Assembly (NCBI RefSeq): GCF_003254295.1
Contig: NZ_QKZO01000011.1
Coordinates: forward strand, 1-64,000
Length of the DNA: 64,000 nucleotides
Origin: Rhodobacter capsulatus
GTDB lineage: Bacteria; Pseudomonadota; Alphaproteobacteria; Rhodobacterales; Rhodobacteraceae
Direction: 5' to 3'
Shown: positions 10,015 through 19,811 of the stretch, piece by piece
Position numbering within the stretch: the stretch's first letter is position 1
Layout: every line of letters starts with the position of its first letter
Translations under genes and position numbers: made by a program
Notes under the pieces: generated by a model
Told to the model about the DNA's origin: nothing
The model's database searches: none
The model's input: only the letters and a program-made list of their open reading frames with translations

Positions 10015-10974
10015 ATGAGCAAAACGACCGCCAGTTGGCGTGGCGCGCACTGGAGGCCGCAAGATGTGCAACTTTCACATGAGGATTGGATCACACCTGT
10101 GACCCGTGACGTCATGGTAACTTTGGGGACGCGTGAAGTCGCCGCTGATATCGCCGGCTTTCAAGCCTTGGCAACGTTGCATGGCCAAATCTCAGAGTAC
10201 GAGCATACAAAAATCGGGATCGACTGCTCAAGCTTGCGGTGGATCGATGCACAGCTCGGGGCATGCCTGATGACGATTGTCAACTCGTGCCGCGAAAAGG
10301 GCAATGAAGTTATTATTTATAATATATCTTTCAACATCCAGACCATCCTAAAGAAAAACAAAACACTTCAGGGGTCTTTAAGCGATAATTACGGGACCAC
10401 AATTCCAGTAACAGGCTTCAAACTCGATAACGAGGTTGAGTTCTCGCGGTATTGCAGTTCAAATATCCTCCGGCCTGAAGTTCCTAAAATGAGTCGAGGC
10501 CTTAGAGAGAAATTTCTCGAAGGTTTGGATGAGCTTTTCGCCAACAGTTCACTCCACTCTAAGGCGAAAATTCCGGTGTTTGCCGGAGGTCAGTTTTTTC
10601 CAAAAAAGGATCGACTCACTTTCGTTATTTCGGATGCTGGACAAGGTATAAGCGGATCTCTTGGGGCCGCTGGGCTGCATTTTTCCTCAACTTCTGATGC
10701 TATTGACTGGGCGATGCAAATGAACAACAGCGCAAGGAGCGGAGATATACCGGGTGGCCTCGGCTTGGGGATTTTGCAGGAGTTCGTGAAATTAAACGGA
10801 GGCTGCCTCCTTGTTTGCTCCCATGATGGCTACTGGGAGTTGAGAGGCAATCGAGTTTCAAAGCACGACCTTAGAGGCATCTTCCCTGGAACGGCCGTGT
10901 CACTGGAAATTAACACCGCGGATACAAGGTCGTACCACATGGCCTCACGCGTGAATCCACATGAGATCTGGTGA
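10015..10974 (+). CDS. GHKL-type ATPase with N-terminal STAS-like region
   Basis: A 319-residue protein. Residues ~30-120 have an alternating alpha/beta pattern like a STAS/anti-sigma-antagonist domain. Residues ~160-300 form a histidine-kinase-type ATPase: N box ELFANSSLHS (~173), G1 box ISDAGQGI (~205) and G2 box GGLGLG (~247). No phospho-acceptor His domain or membrane segment is seen, so it resembles an anti-sigma-factor or sensor ATPase rather than a full kinase. It begins a tight three-gene unit (1-base gaps) with a STAS-like protein and a PIN nuclease. The low GC of all three marks them as a separate acquisition. Probably the sensor/switch of a defence or toxin-like module (inference). 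Start could also be the ATG at 10114. Confidence 0.75.
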   Translation: MSKTTASWRGAHWRPQDVQLSHEDWITPVTRDVMVTLGTREVAADIAGFQALATLHGQISEYEHTKIGIDCSSLRWIDAQLGACLMTIVNSCREKGNEVIIYNISFNIQTILKKNKTLQGSLSDNYGTTIPVTGFKLDNEVEFSRYCSSNILRPEVPKMSRGLREKFLEGLDELFANSSLHSKAKIPVFAGGQFFPKKDRLTFVISDAGQGISGSLGAAGLHFSSTSDAIDWAMQMNNSARSGDIPGGLGLGILQEFVKLNGGCLLVCSHDGYWELRGNRVSKHDLRGIFPGTAVSLEINTADTRSYHMASRVNPHEIW

Positions 10975-10975
10975 A

Positions 10976-11329
10976 ATGACAAAAGTAACTCGGATAACGA
11001 TATCGTCAATTGTGGATGGGGGCATCTGCGTCGCGGCATCTGATGGGCAAAAGGTTTATCGCGCGCTCCACGAAGTGATTGAGCGTGGCGGCAGAGCCGA
11101 GATCTCATTCTTTGGTGTTACAAGAATGACGACTGCTTTTCTAAATGCCGCTGTGGGTCAACTCTATGGGGAGTTTGATGAGGCTACTCTGAAATCCCGC
11201 TTGGCATCTCCTGTCGATTTTGAGGATTGGCATCTCAGAAGACTTAAGCTCGTTGTGGATCGTGCGAAACTCTATTTCTCGGATCGCGAGCGAGTTGAGG
11301 CAGTTTATCGAGACAATTTGGAAGATTAG
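10976..11329 (+). CDS. STAS-like (DUF4325-type) protein
   Basis: A 117-residue protein with the shape of a STAS-like DUF4325 domain: strand, helix AASDGQKVYRALHEVIERGG, strand AEISFFGVTRMTTAFLNAAVGQLYGEF, then a helical end. The F-x-G-V...F-L-N-A-A-V-G-L-Y segment is the recognisable core. The ATG at 10976 is preferred over 10961, giving a one-base gap after the ATPase stop. DUF4325 proteins are often coupled to GHKL ATPases; here it probably partners the upstream ATPase and relays its state to the downstream PIN protein. Confidence 0.7.
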   Translation: MTKVTRITISSIVDGGICVAASDGQKVYRALHEVIERGGRAEISFFGVTRMTTAFLNAAVGQLYGEFDEATLKSRLASPVDFEDWHLRRLKLVVDRAKLYFSDRERVEAVYRDNLED

Positions 11330-11330
11330 A

Positions 11331-11879
11331 ATGGCGGAAATATTTGATGCGCGCGCGGAGTGTGTGTTTGAAGGGAAGAATATTCTCTTTGACACAAATG
11401 TCTGGATCTCAATTTATGGAAACGATCCGACGGGAGAGCACGCAGTCTATAGTGATTTTTATCGAAGCGCCATTAAAAACAAAAATTCCATTGTGACCAA
11501 TTCATTGATTATATCGGAATTATTTAACAGAATGTGCAAGATCGAGTACGAGCTTCTGTTTGGAAAAGAAGAGTATCATCTCCTGAAGGAGAGAAGAAAG
11601 AGTGACGCGGATTATGTTGAAAGGGTGGAGTCTGTTCGAGACACTTGCCTGAATGTGCTTGATGACTGTTCTTTCCTTTGCCGTGAGGTCAATGCTGCAT
11701 CTCTTGGAGGGCATCTTGAAGCAGCAGCCAAAGGGAACCTCGACCTGACTGATGCCGCTTTGGTCGAATGCTGCATTTCAAAAGACTTGATATTCGTCAC
11801 TCATGATAAAGACTTTGAAGGCATCGACTTCAAATTAGTGACGGCCAACAGGGGGATACTAAAGAGGGCGGGCCTATAA
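11331..11879 (+). CDS. PIN-domain ribonuclease
   Basis: A 182-residue protein. PIN acidic residues are in order: Asp21 in ILFDTNVWI, Glu63 in LIISELFNR, and Asp residues in LDLTDAALVECC (~140) and VTHDKDF (~160). These match the metal-binding set of PIN RNases. A helical insert of about 70 residues lies between Glu63 and the later Asp. The ATG lies one base after the STAS-like gene. No classic VapB antitoxin is adjacent; the two upstream proteins would have to control it. Probable effector RNase of the three-gene module. Confidence 0.8.
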   Translation: MAEIFDARAECVFEGKNILFDTNVWISIYGNDPTGEHAVYSDFYRSAIKNKNSIVTNSLIISELFNRMCKIEYELLFGKEEYHLLKERRKSDADYVERVESVRDTCLNVLDDCSFLCREVNAASLGGHLEAAAKGNLDLTDAALVECCISKDLIFVTHDKDFEGIDFKLVTANRGILKRAGL

Positions 11880-12161
11880 TTCCGCGCGTGCAGTTTGATC
11901 ATCAAGTTGTTTGCACCAGCCGGTCACTTTCGGAGCTAACCAGTCAATCTTGTTGATTGAGACGGATGCTCGTCCCTCCTGGCCGGCCCCTTGGTCATGC
12001 TGCGCTACGTACGACCGACAGTAAAGGCCTGCCTAACCCTGTCGCTGCAGCTCGGTCGAGCGGCAGCTTCGAAAACAGGAGCGTTGAGGCCCGACCGGCG
12101 TCAATGGGCCGGGTGCATCAATGACGCTGGACGCGCTATCCTCGTATTGCTGTTGGGCGTT

Positions 12162-14798
12162 TCAGGTGAAGTCGGGACTGGTCCGATCTTCCTCTGCCCC
12201 GAGGCGTTCGTCGTTGTCGCTCTCTCGATTGATCCCGGTGACGTTCTCCGCGCTGATCCGGTGCGCCGCGCTTGCTTCTTTTCGGGCATTCAGAACGTCG
12301 AGCCAATCATTGCAGTTCACATCCGCCCCCGGCACCCGGCTTGGCGGTGCCAACCGTTTTGTCCCGGTCACGATCTTCGCAAGCGCCGCATGCATGGACT
12401 CACCGGCGCGGTCATTGTCGAAGCCTCCAAGCGTTTCCCGACTAGCGGCAAGCCTCACCAAGGCGCGCTCGGTCTCCGGGCCGAAGCCGCCTCCCGTAGA
12501 CACGTAAATCGTGTCGAGCCGGTTCTCGATCTCCGCCAGTGCCAGGGCGTCAAGGCCGCCTTCGAGGACGACCATGCGAGAAGACGAGTTCGGGTCGCCC
12601 AATATGCAGACCGACTTGCGTCCACCTTTTCCAAATCGAGCCTTGTTCTTTTCCCCATCGCGCTCCCACCGCTGCTCGAAACCCTGAATGTGCCCCGTGG
12701 CCAGATTGCGATGCGCGAAATAGATGCCGCCGAATGCCCCACAGCGTAGGGCGTCGGCGAAGCGATGCAGGGTCGCTTTCGAGATCCCACGCTTTTCCGC
12801 ATAGCTCGTGCTCTGGCCGACGAGTCCGGCAGCTTCCCAGCGGCGCCGAACCTCGGTGTGATCGGGCGGTGTCGGAGATCTGCCGGTCGGTGCTGCCTCG
12901 ACCATGACAGGCGCGGTGCCCGCGAGATCCCGCAGCGCCGCCCGCGCGTGGCCCAGTGTCCGACCCGGATTGTCCCGCCGCCACAGGTCAAAGGCGGTGC
13001 CGCTTTCACCGGTTTTGTTCGAAACCCAAAGCCAGCGGCCATCGGGCTTAAGTGTGCATTTGATCGTGTCGCTGCCGCGCTGATAGATGCGGAAGGCGCG
13101 GCCTTGCTTGTCCGAGCTGTCGCGATGCGTCCGCGACACGTCCACCCAGCCTCCGGCCGCCGCGATGACGCCGATATCGAGCCGTTTGAGATGTTCCAAT
13201 TCGTCGCGATCATTGTCGCGAACGGTTTTCCGGCTGTTCCTGATCTTCGCCAGAGCGTGACGCGCCGCATTTGGGGCAGGTTGCGGTTCAGGCACATGTC
13301 GCGCATCCAACGGGGGAGATAGTTCGTGATCGCGCCGGCCGTCCATGGCGCGTTTCTCGGCCGCGACCTCCATCCGAAACCGGCTATTTCGTTGCAGCGC
13401 ATCTTCGCGCTCCGTCATCTCTTCGAGATGGGCCGCCTGCGCCGCATGCTCGGCAGCTTCGAGACGTCGTCTCTGCCTCTGTGCCTCGATAATCCGGTCG
13501 GCCTCGGCCTGGACATTGGCGGGAACACCCGTCACCCGCAGCCCCGCCTGCGCGGCCTCGACCGAAATCTGCCGAACGTAGTCTGCGCTGCCCGTCGGGG
13601 TCACGCTCGACCAACCTTTCGCTTTCGCCATCGCGATCATCGTTGCCCTCGTCTCGTGCGAGGAGGCCGTCGTCGACAGGCGCGCGCCATGATCCATGAC
13701 GACCGCGCCGGAACGGAACGTGATCTGCGGCGGCAGTTCTGCCAGATCGACGAAGCGGATTTCCCGCGCGACATGCGAGTCGATGTGAATTTCAGTGTAG
13801 ATGCGGCGCAGAAGGGTTGTCTTGAACGCTGCGGCGCGCGTCGCCTTCTCGTCCTCGGGCGCCACCTGACCGATCAGGCCGCAGGTAGAGGATAGATCGC
13901 TGCCGGGATTTCGTTTCGGCATAGCCTCGGCTGGCTTTAAGGCGCCGAATAGCTTTTCCATCCGCGAAATCGAGAGGCGCGCGCCGAAAGAGCTGGCCTT
14001 GGCGAATTCCGTCGAGCCGACCAAATAGACCCGCGCACCGGATCCGAACCTGTCATACCGAAGCCCCAGATCGTGAAATGCGGTGTGAACGTCTTGCCAG
14101 GTCCTGCATGTGTCGAGCGCTTTCCAAAGCTTGATCTTGAGCGCGTCGGGGATCGCGTGATCGAATACCTCGATCCCTGTCTTTTTTTCGACCTTGATCT
14201 GTGCCGAGGTCCTCTTCCGCCGCCCGTGTTCACGTGCCATCTTGATCTCCCGGTAGTACTCCTCCGGCCGCGCGACCAACTTGGCGGTTTTTCTGCCCTC
14301 GATTTCCTGCACGACGACATCATACTGTCCGCGATCGTGGGGCCATCCCATCTCGAGCTCGATCTGCCGACACGCCTGTTCCGCTCTGCGTCGATCATTC
14401 GATTTCGACCAGGCCCTCCCGGTGAGCGGATGGACCGTATTGATCACGGCATGCACATGACGGCGCGGTGTATCATCGTGCGTTGCGATAACGGCCTGAT
14501 GCTCATGCAACCCCAGGGCCCGGAGCATGCGGTCCATCGCCGCGATTTGCTGCGCCTCAGTTGGACGCTCGGTCTCATGCCAGGAGAGGACAATATGATA
14601 GTACGGCTTTTTCACTTTCGCAGAAAGCCGAGACATCAAAATCATTTCCTCAGCGGCATCCGTCCAGTTGCTGCATGACAGATTTCGCAGTTCGACGCGC
14701 GAAGCTTTTTCGCAGTCGTAAAGAATACCGGGATGGAAAGCATTGCGCCCTCCACCTGAACCGGGTTCTCCTTCCTTGGTAATCACCTCGCAGATCAT
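12162..14798 (-). CDS. Relaxase with C-terminal Toprim domain (MobA/TraI type)
   Basis: An 878-residue mobilisation relaxase. The N-terminal nuclease has HIVLSWH (~85) and the HDDTPRRHVHAVIN HxH metal-binding motif (~125-140). The middle is a long charged helical region. The C-terminus has a DUF3991/CHC2-like segment (IKCTLKPDGRWLWVSNKTGE) and a Toprim domain with VVLEGGLDALAL and GFDNDRAGE acidic motifs. It overlaps MobC by 4 bases (ATGA). The family nicks oriT and stays covalently bound to the transferred strand; the Toprim part suggests a primase-like function after transfer. No coupling protein or type IV secretion genes are in the island, so transfer would need a helper. Confidence 0.9.
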   Translation of the reverse strand: MICEVITKEGEPGSGGGRNAFHPGILYDCEKASRVELRNLSCSNWTDAAEEMILMSRLSAKVKKPYYHIVLSWHETERPTEAQQIAAMDRMLRALGLHEHQAVIATHDDTPRRHVHAVINTVHPLTGRAWSKSNDRRRAEQACRQIELEMGWPHDRGQYDVVVQEIEGRKTAKLVARPEEYYREIKMAREHGRRKRTSAQIKVEKKTGIEVFDHAIPDALKIKLWKALDTCRTWQDVHTAFHDLGLRYDRFGSGARVYLVGSTEFAKASSFGARLSISRMEKLFGALKPAEAMPKRNPGSDLSSTCGLIGQVAPEDEKATRAAAFKTTLLRRIYTEIHIDSHVAREIRFVDLAELPPQITFRSGAVVMDHGARLSTTASSHETRATMIAMAKAKGWSSVTPTGSADYVRQISVEAAQAGLRVTGVPANVQAEADRIIEAQRQRRRLEAAEHAAQAAHLEEMTEREDALQRNSRFRMEVAAEKRAMDGRRDHELSPPLDARHVPEPQPAPNAARHALAKIRNSRKTVRDNDRDELEHLKRLDIGVIAAAGGWVDVSRTHRDSSDKQGRAFRIYQRGSDTIKCTLKPDGRWLWVSNKTGESGTAFDLWRRDNPGRTLGHARAALRDLAGTAPVMVEAAPTGRSPTPPDHTEVRRRWEAAGLVGQSTSYAEKRGISKATLHRFADALRCGAFGGIYFAHRNLATGHIQGFEQRWERDGEKNKARFGKGGRKSVCILGDPNSSSRMVVLEGGLDALALAEIENRLDTIYVSTGGGFGPETERALVRLAASRETLGGFDNDRAGESMHAALAKIVTGTKRLAPPSRVPGADVNCNDWLDVLNARKEASAAHRISAENVTGINRESDNDERLGAEEDRTSPDFT

Positions 14799-15163
14799 TT
14801 CAACGTATCTCGTATTGCCCTGCCGAACGACTCCAGTTGGCTGGGAATTTCGGTAATAATATTCATGTCGTCAACACTGATCTTGTTAATTTTCCCCGAG
14901 TTTAGGCGTCGCGCGATCTGATTGATGTTCGACCCGAGTTTGCCGATGTGTCCGAGAATCACGGTCAGGTCACGCCGTTGAATATTCCTAACCTCTGTGT
15001 CCCCCAAGATAAGCGCATTCAGAAATTCCTGCCCGCTCTCGAATCCCTCTGCGCGAGCGCGCTCCTGAAATGCGCCCCACTCGTCCGCTGAGATCCGCTT
15101 TGAAATCCTATGTGTCGCGCGCCGTTTCTCAGATCGTGGTTTTCCATCCCCAGCCCGTGCCAT
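14795..15163 (-). CDS. mobC: MobC-like mobilisation accessory protein
   Basis: A 122-residue protein with basic N-terminus and ribbon-helix-helix-like core (HRISKRISADEWGAFQERA), ending with the MobC pattern ILGHIGKLGSNINQIARRLNSG. MobC proteins bind oriT and help the relaxase open the strand. It precedes and overlaps the relaxase gene, the standard order; oriT is expected upstream, beyond 15163. Confidence 0.88.
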   Translation of the reverse strand: MARAGDGKPRSEKRRATHRISKRISADEWGAFQERARAEGFESGQEFLNALILGDTEVRNIQRRDLTVILGHIGKLGSNINQIARRLNSGKINKISVDDMNIITEIPSQLESFGRAIRDTLK

Positions 15164-16727
15164 TTTTGCTCCGTGTTTTTTTTAGTTCCACACGAATCAT
15201 AACTATTACCCCTGAAAATCTTTGCAAACATTTTTCTCTCTACCGCCCCACCTGCGGCGCGGAGAGCTCTGCTCGACAAGCTGCAGGAAATAATAGGAAA
15301 AACTATTTCACGAATCGAGTACCTGATTTGGCGACAAAAAGACCGCTCGACTGAATCTCTATCCTTCTTAGGTGGGTCGCATGCCGGGTCGAATATTTTC
15401 CGGATTTTGTGTTCAGGGATGCGGCTGGTCATCCAAGCTGAAATTTCCGTTGACCCGGTAATGATGTTGATTTTGTGGGAGTATGCGAATAAGGATATGA
15501 CAATCAGCATTTGAAAAATGACGTTCAAATTCTTTAGCAGGGTATGGGGACGGGTTCCCGTCCCCCGACTGCAAGCAGTCGCCCTGACCCAGATCTCGGC
15601 GCGCCCGGCAGCGCTTCTCGATTGGGTAAAAAGCGAACCGTCGGCGCGCATCGGCTGCGCGTCTCGGGTTCGGTTGGGGCGGTAGAAAGTGGGAATGATG
15701 GATAGCTGCGGCACAAGTCGACAGGCACGACGACGAGGCCCAGTTCATTGGTTCGACGGCAACAACGCTCTTTGATTGGCTTCTTTCTCGACCCTGTCGG
15801 AACTCCGGTTCGCGGAGTGGAGTTGGCTGGGGATCACTTGATGCGGTCAGGTTTGCGTTGGGCCTAGATCATATTGCGGATGTATCTCTCCGTCACAAGA
15901 ATTGCTTGGATTTGCAAAAAGATGCTCTTTTGCGAGTTATTTTGATCGGCGGTCGGTCATGCCGGATTTCGAGGTTTTCCACAACGTCGGCGTACCAGAA
16001 GCCCAATTGTTGCTCGGGACGGCCAAGAATATCTTTCGGTCTTTTTGAGTTTTTCTTCGGGACCCCGGACGATGGGGGTGAAAATCTCTTGAGGCTGGCA
16101 TGCACTATGAACAGAGCGACTTGTTTGCAGATATTCACTGTGCCGACCGTTGGGGTGCGGTTGCTGGTTTTGACCATCAGCAACCGCGATCCGCGACCGA
16201 CAAAACCGATGGAGAGGTCATCTCCGCGCGCCTGTTTGACGACATCCATGCGCTGGCGAACCTTTGCGCCAATGCCGTCATCCCTGAGAGTTCGTCCGCA
16301 CCGACTGCTCTGGAAAGTGTTCCAGATTTCGTGCCGCCGCGCGATGATGCACGGTCGTTTCCTCTGGATGGACCGATCGGCACGGCCCCGTCGTTTTTCG
16401 TGCCCGTCTCGGTACCGCTCAAACGACGATGGGGTGCAATGCGTCGAGCCGGATCCCAGAAGAGGCTTCGGATCGACTGCAAATTCCGGGGACGGGAAGG
16501 GAATTGGGTCCGGCGACAAGCTCCGCGCGAAAGGAACCAGAAGCGATTGCCGCGTCGCGCATCGGCAAATTCGTGAGGCCTGTCCTTGACGCATCGGCCT
16601 GAGCATGTAGAAGTCTGGGGAGTGGAATCCTTTTTTGTTAAGGGCTTACAATCTTTGCCCTGAAATGGGGCAGACCTGTCAACGACCTGAGCATTCCTTT
16701 TGTTTCCCTTTGGTCATCGGGGCGAAC
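15164..16727. other. 1.56-kb region between mobC and the Druantia-like operon, no supported gene
   Basis: Divergent promoter region. ORFs of 100-240 residues exist on both strands (for example plus 16100-16576, minus 15893-16606), but none shows recognisable domains and opposing frames overlap. The part at 15170-15500 is AT-rich. Tandem hairpins lie at 15546-15580 and may be part of oriT. Confidence 0.5.
15546..15580. repeat. Two adjacent perfect hairpins, candidate oriT element
   Basis: GGGGACGGG-TT-CCCGTCCCC (15546-15565) followed after one base by GACTGC-AA-GCAGTC (15567-15580). They sit about 380 bases upstream of mobC. Tight inverted repeats next to mobC-relaxase genes are typical of oriT, but no nic consensus was recognised. 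Confidence 0.45.
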
Positions 16728-19700
16728 ATGACATATGACGAGCGTTTCTTTGCGTCACGCGGACTGGAGGGAGCCGATGGCCGCCCGCTGCACGGTTGGC
16801 GGGTCTCCGACGTAGAAAAGGCCGAACTGAGGCGAAATCTCTTTGTTCGGGTCTCTTCCGGGCAGGTTCTCGAAAGCACGGCAAAATGGTTTGTGCTTTG
16901 GGCTGCCGAGCATATCAACCGGACCTATGCCCGCGGTGTGCTTTCCTGGGAGCTCGTTTTCGGGGGGCTTGGGGTATCGGTTGACATTAAGCTGGCACAC
17001 GCTCTCACGGGGCTGGGGCTGAAAGCCTGGGGGCGGCCGTTGCGTCGTCGCGCGTCGGACAATGCGGCGCTTTACCTGCAATCGCTCTTGGCAGAGGGGG
17101 GGCTTCCCGACGCACTCCTGAGCCGCGAAAGCGGCTATCAAAAGGCGGTTCTGGCGGCGGTGGAGGAATTGGAGCGCCACGGCAATGCCGATCCTGAAAC
17201 GGCTCGGCTCATCGCCGATCGCACCCTGAACCGGCTGCCGGAGGTCTTCGGTCACGCTGACTCGAGCTTGCTTCTGGCTGAACTTGCATTGGCGATCGTC
17301 GAACTGCGCCGCGCCCTGCCGCCCGAAATCGACGAGGCTGCGATCGAGACTTGGCTTGATCGCGCCGTGCCCGGCTGGGCGGATCGCTTCCCGATCCGAT
17401 TGTCGGAGGCCGCGCGGGCGGCGATCTTGCGTCCGGCATTGCGGCGCGAAAGCACGCGTTCCGAAAGCAACGGGCCGCCGCTGTTGCGGGCGCTGCGGCC
17501 CCGCGCCGATGGGGCGGGCTGGCTCGGGATCATCAAGGCCACCGGAGGGGTCCTGCCCGATGCGCTGATACCCGCTGCGGCTCGGGGGCAGATCCTGCGC
17601 CTGACCTCGGAACAGGGGTTGATCCTGCGCGCGCATCCCGAAGCTGGCGGCTGGCGACTGGATCCGGTCGGTCGCAACTTCACAGTTATGCCACTTGTCG
17701 AACCGGCAATCTTTACCGCCAACCTTGACGGAAGGGCGCTGTGCGATGTCGTGCTGGAGGCTGGTCTGCCCGAGCCTGAAGAGATCCTCAGCTTTTGGGT
17801 TTCGGGCGAGGAGGGCGGCTTGAAGCCCGCGGCACAGCCGCGAACACGCTCGGACCGGATCTGGGTCTTGGCTCCTGAGGGCGTGACGGGGGAACCGGAC
17901 GCGGGGGTAACGATCCTCGGGGCCGCGTCAGCTCCCGGCGGGCGGCTCTGGGAGCTTTCCGGTGTTGGTGAGATCAGGTTCGGTCCTCACAGGACGAGCA
18001 TCGCAACCGGTGCCGAAACTGATGCGCAATCGTTGCAGATCCTGCCTTTCGGCGAGATTTTCCGGGGGTGGCGGGCGCTGGGCAGACTGCCGGTTTATCA
18101 AGGCAGGATGCGTTACCTTGGGGCGGATCTGGGGCTTCCTTTGCGCGATCTTCAGGGGCAAATCCGCGAAACCCCGATGCGGCGCGTGCTTGGCGGGCGG
18201 ATCGTGCAATGGCATCTCGGGGGAGACTTGTGCGCGGCGCTGCGTTGTGTCGTTCTGCCGGCCGATCTGCAGATCGATGCGGGGGAAATCGCCCCCGGGG
18301 TGGTTGAAGCGCGGGCCAAGGGGTTGCCGGTCGGGTGGCGGATGAGCCTTGCCGCAGCGGGCGTGCAAACGCCGTTCGGAACCGAGGCCCGGCTTGACGT
18401 CGGCGCGCGCGATCCCGGTGATATCGTGCTGACCCTGCATGACACCGCCTCCGGCCTTTCGCTCGATCTGGTTCGAGCCTGGCCTGCGCGTGCGCCGCTG
18501 CTGATCTCGCCCGAGGGGGAGCGTTTGCGGTCGAACCGGGTCTTGGCGCTGCGATCGATCCATGGTTGGCGTGGGGTGCTGCCCGAGCAAGGGGCGGCGG
18601 TGCAACTGCGTATCGCGAAGGCCGCGCACGCGATCGGCTTCGCTGAAGCGGGGCAGATCCGTCTGGCCAGCTACGGCGCGTTGCTGGGTCAGGCCCTTGC
18701 GATGACCGGGGCCGATGGCAAGGTCAATTTGCGGCTTGTTGCCGGGGTGGAAACCAACCGGCTCGAGATCGGGCGCTATGACTGGGAATTGCCGCGCGGC
18801 GATGCGCCGGACCTTGGCGCCGAGCCGTGTCGTCTGACGGCGCTGACCGTGGCGCCGCCCCATGAATTGCGGGTGAAAGAGGTGGAGGGGCCGCTCGATC
18901 TCTCGGGCTGGTTGTCGGATGTGTCCGGGATCTGGTTCGTGCAGGGGCAATCCGCGCGCGGGGTGATGCGGCCATTCCCCTGGTCGAGCGATCCCTTACC
19001 GCGATCGACCCGCGAGGCCCGCATCGAAACCTATCTGGCGCAAATACAGGGTCTCATGCGTCGGCCGACAGATCCGGGATGGGGGGAGATCGAGGCGCTG
19101 ATCCGGCTTGGCCGCGCGGGGGGAGATTGTGGCGCGCTCGATCAGGTCCAGGCGCTGGGAGCGGTGCCCGAATGCGCCGTTGCGCTGCTGTTGCGCACGA
19201 ATACCCCGGCAGAAATCCTCGATCTGGAAACCGAAGCGCCACTGTGGTGGCCCCTCACACCCGTTTCCGCCTGGAGATCGGCGGTGTTGCATCTGCGCGA
19301 TCTGCTCATGCCCAAGCTTGAGGCCGCAGGATTTTCGGCCGCCGAGGCGAAAGAAATGTTCTTGACCCGACTGCGGCAGCAGCTGGGCCACGTCGTCTCG
19401 CTGCGGCGGGAATTGAGCGGGCACGTGGCGCAGGCGCTTGGCGGGCTGGGATTGGCGCATGAGGTGATCGGGCCTGATGGCAAGGTGATTTCGCTTCGGG
19501 TGATGAATGCGCCCGCGCTTTTGACGGTGAGTGCTGCGGGACTGGTCGCCCGCTCGCCGGTGATGCCGCAAGGCAGCGGCGGGTTGCATCCGAAACAGTT
19601 GGTTGCGCCCAAGGGCTTCAGTCGCAAGGTTTTACCGGCGCTCGAAGCGCCTCTGATCGTCGCAGAGGTGGCCGCGGGGCTTGCGAAGCACCCGGTGCCT

Positions 19701-19811
19701 GCCGACATTCTCGAACTTCTGGCGCTGCGCCTCGTCGATCCGGACTGGTTCGACACCGCATTGCCGTTGGCGATTCAGATTGCGCTCTCAAATCCAGGAC
19801 AGCGGAAATGA
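16728..19811 (+). CDS. DruH-like protein (Druantia type III candidate)
   Basis: A 1027-residue protein with no enzymatic motif that I recognise. Its size, its position immediately before a 2000-residue DUF1998 helicase, and its character (helical N-terminus with the TYDERFFASRGLEGADG start, long beta-rich middle) match DruH of Druantia type III, also annotated as the STY4851/ECs_5259 family. ATG at 16728 chosen because the sequence from MTYDERFF onward is protein-like; a start at 16635 would add a basic, Cys-containing tail. It overlaps the helicase start by 4 bases (ATGA), so the two are translationally coupled. Druantia III protects against phages by an unknown mechanism. Assignment rests on recalled family features and gene order. 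Confidence 0.65.
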   Translation: MTYDERFFASRGLEGADGRPLHGWRVSDVEKAELRRNLFVRVSSGQVLESTAKWFVLWAAEHINRTYARGVLSWELVFGGLGVSVDIKLAHALTGLGLKAWGRPLRRRASDNAALYLQSLLAEGGLPDALLSRESGYQKAVLAAVEELERHGNADPETARLIADRTLNRLPEVFGHADSSLLLAELALAIVELRRALPPEIDEAAIETWLDRAVPGWADRFPIRLSEAARAAILRPALRRESTRSESNGPPLLRALRPRADGAGWLGIIKATGGVLPDALIPAAARGQILRLTSEQGLILRAHPEAGGWRLDPVGRNFTVMPLVEPAIFTANLDGRALCDVVLEAGLPEPEEILSFWVSGEEGGLKPAAQPRTRSDRIWVLAPEGVTGEPDAGVTILGAASAPGGRLWELSGVGEIRFGPHRTSIATGAETDAQSLQILPFGEIFRGWRALGRLPVYQGRMRYLGADLGLPLRDLQGQIRETPMRRVLGGRIVQWHLGGDLCAALRCVVLPADLQIDAGEIAPGVVEARAKGLPVGWRMSLAAAGVQTPFGTEARLDVGARDPGDIVLTLHDTASGLSLDLVRAWPARAPLLISPEGERLRSNRVLALRSIHGWRGVLPEQGAAVQLRIAKAAHAIGFAEAGQIRLASYGALLGQALAMTGADGKVNLRLVAGVETNRLEIGRYDWELPRGDAPDLGAEPCRLTALTVAPPHELRVKEVEGPLDLSGWLSDVSGIWFVQGQSARGVMRPFPWSSDPLPRSTREARIETYLAQIQGLMRRPTDPGWGEIEALIRLGRAGGDCGALDQVQALGAVPECAVALLLRTNTPAEILDLETEAPLWWPLTPVSAWRSAVLHLRDLLMPKLEAAGFSAAEAKEMFLTRLRQQLGHVVSLRRELSGHVAQALGGLGLAHEVIGPDGKVISLRVMNAPALLTVSAAGLVARSPVMPQGSGGLHPKQLVAPKGFSRKVLPALEAPLIVAEVAAGLAKHPVPADILELLALRLVDPDWFDTALPLAIQIALSNPGQRK

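Noticed and set aside
9317-10078. 253-residue minus-strand ORF
   Set aside because: Composite of a recombinase remnant read out of frame and intergenic sequence; only the 34-codon recombinase tail is credible.
15858-16606. Overlapping 240-residue ORFs on both strands before the Druantia-like operon
   Set aside because: No domain, no ribosome-binding site of note, and the opposing frames share the same bases; likely random opens in GC-rich DNA.
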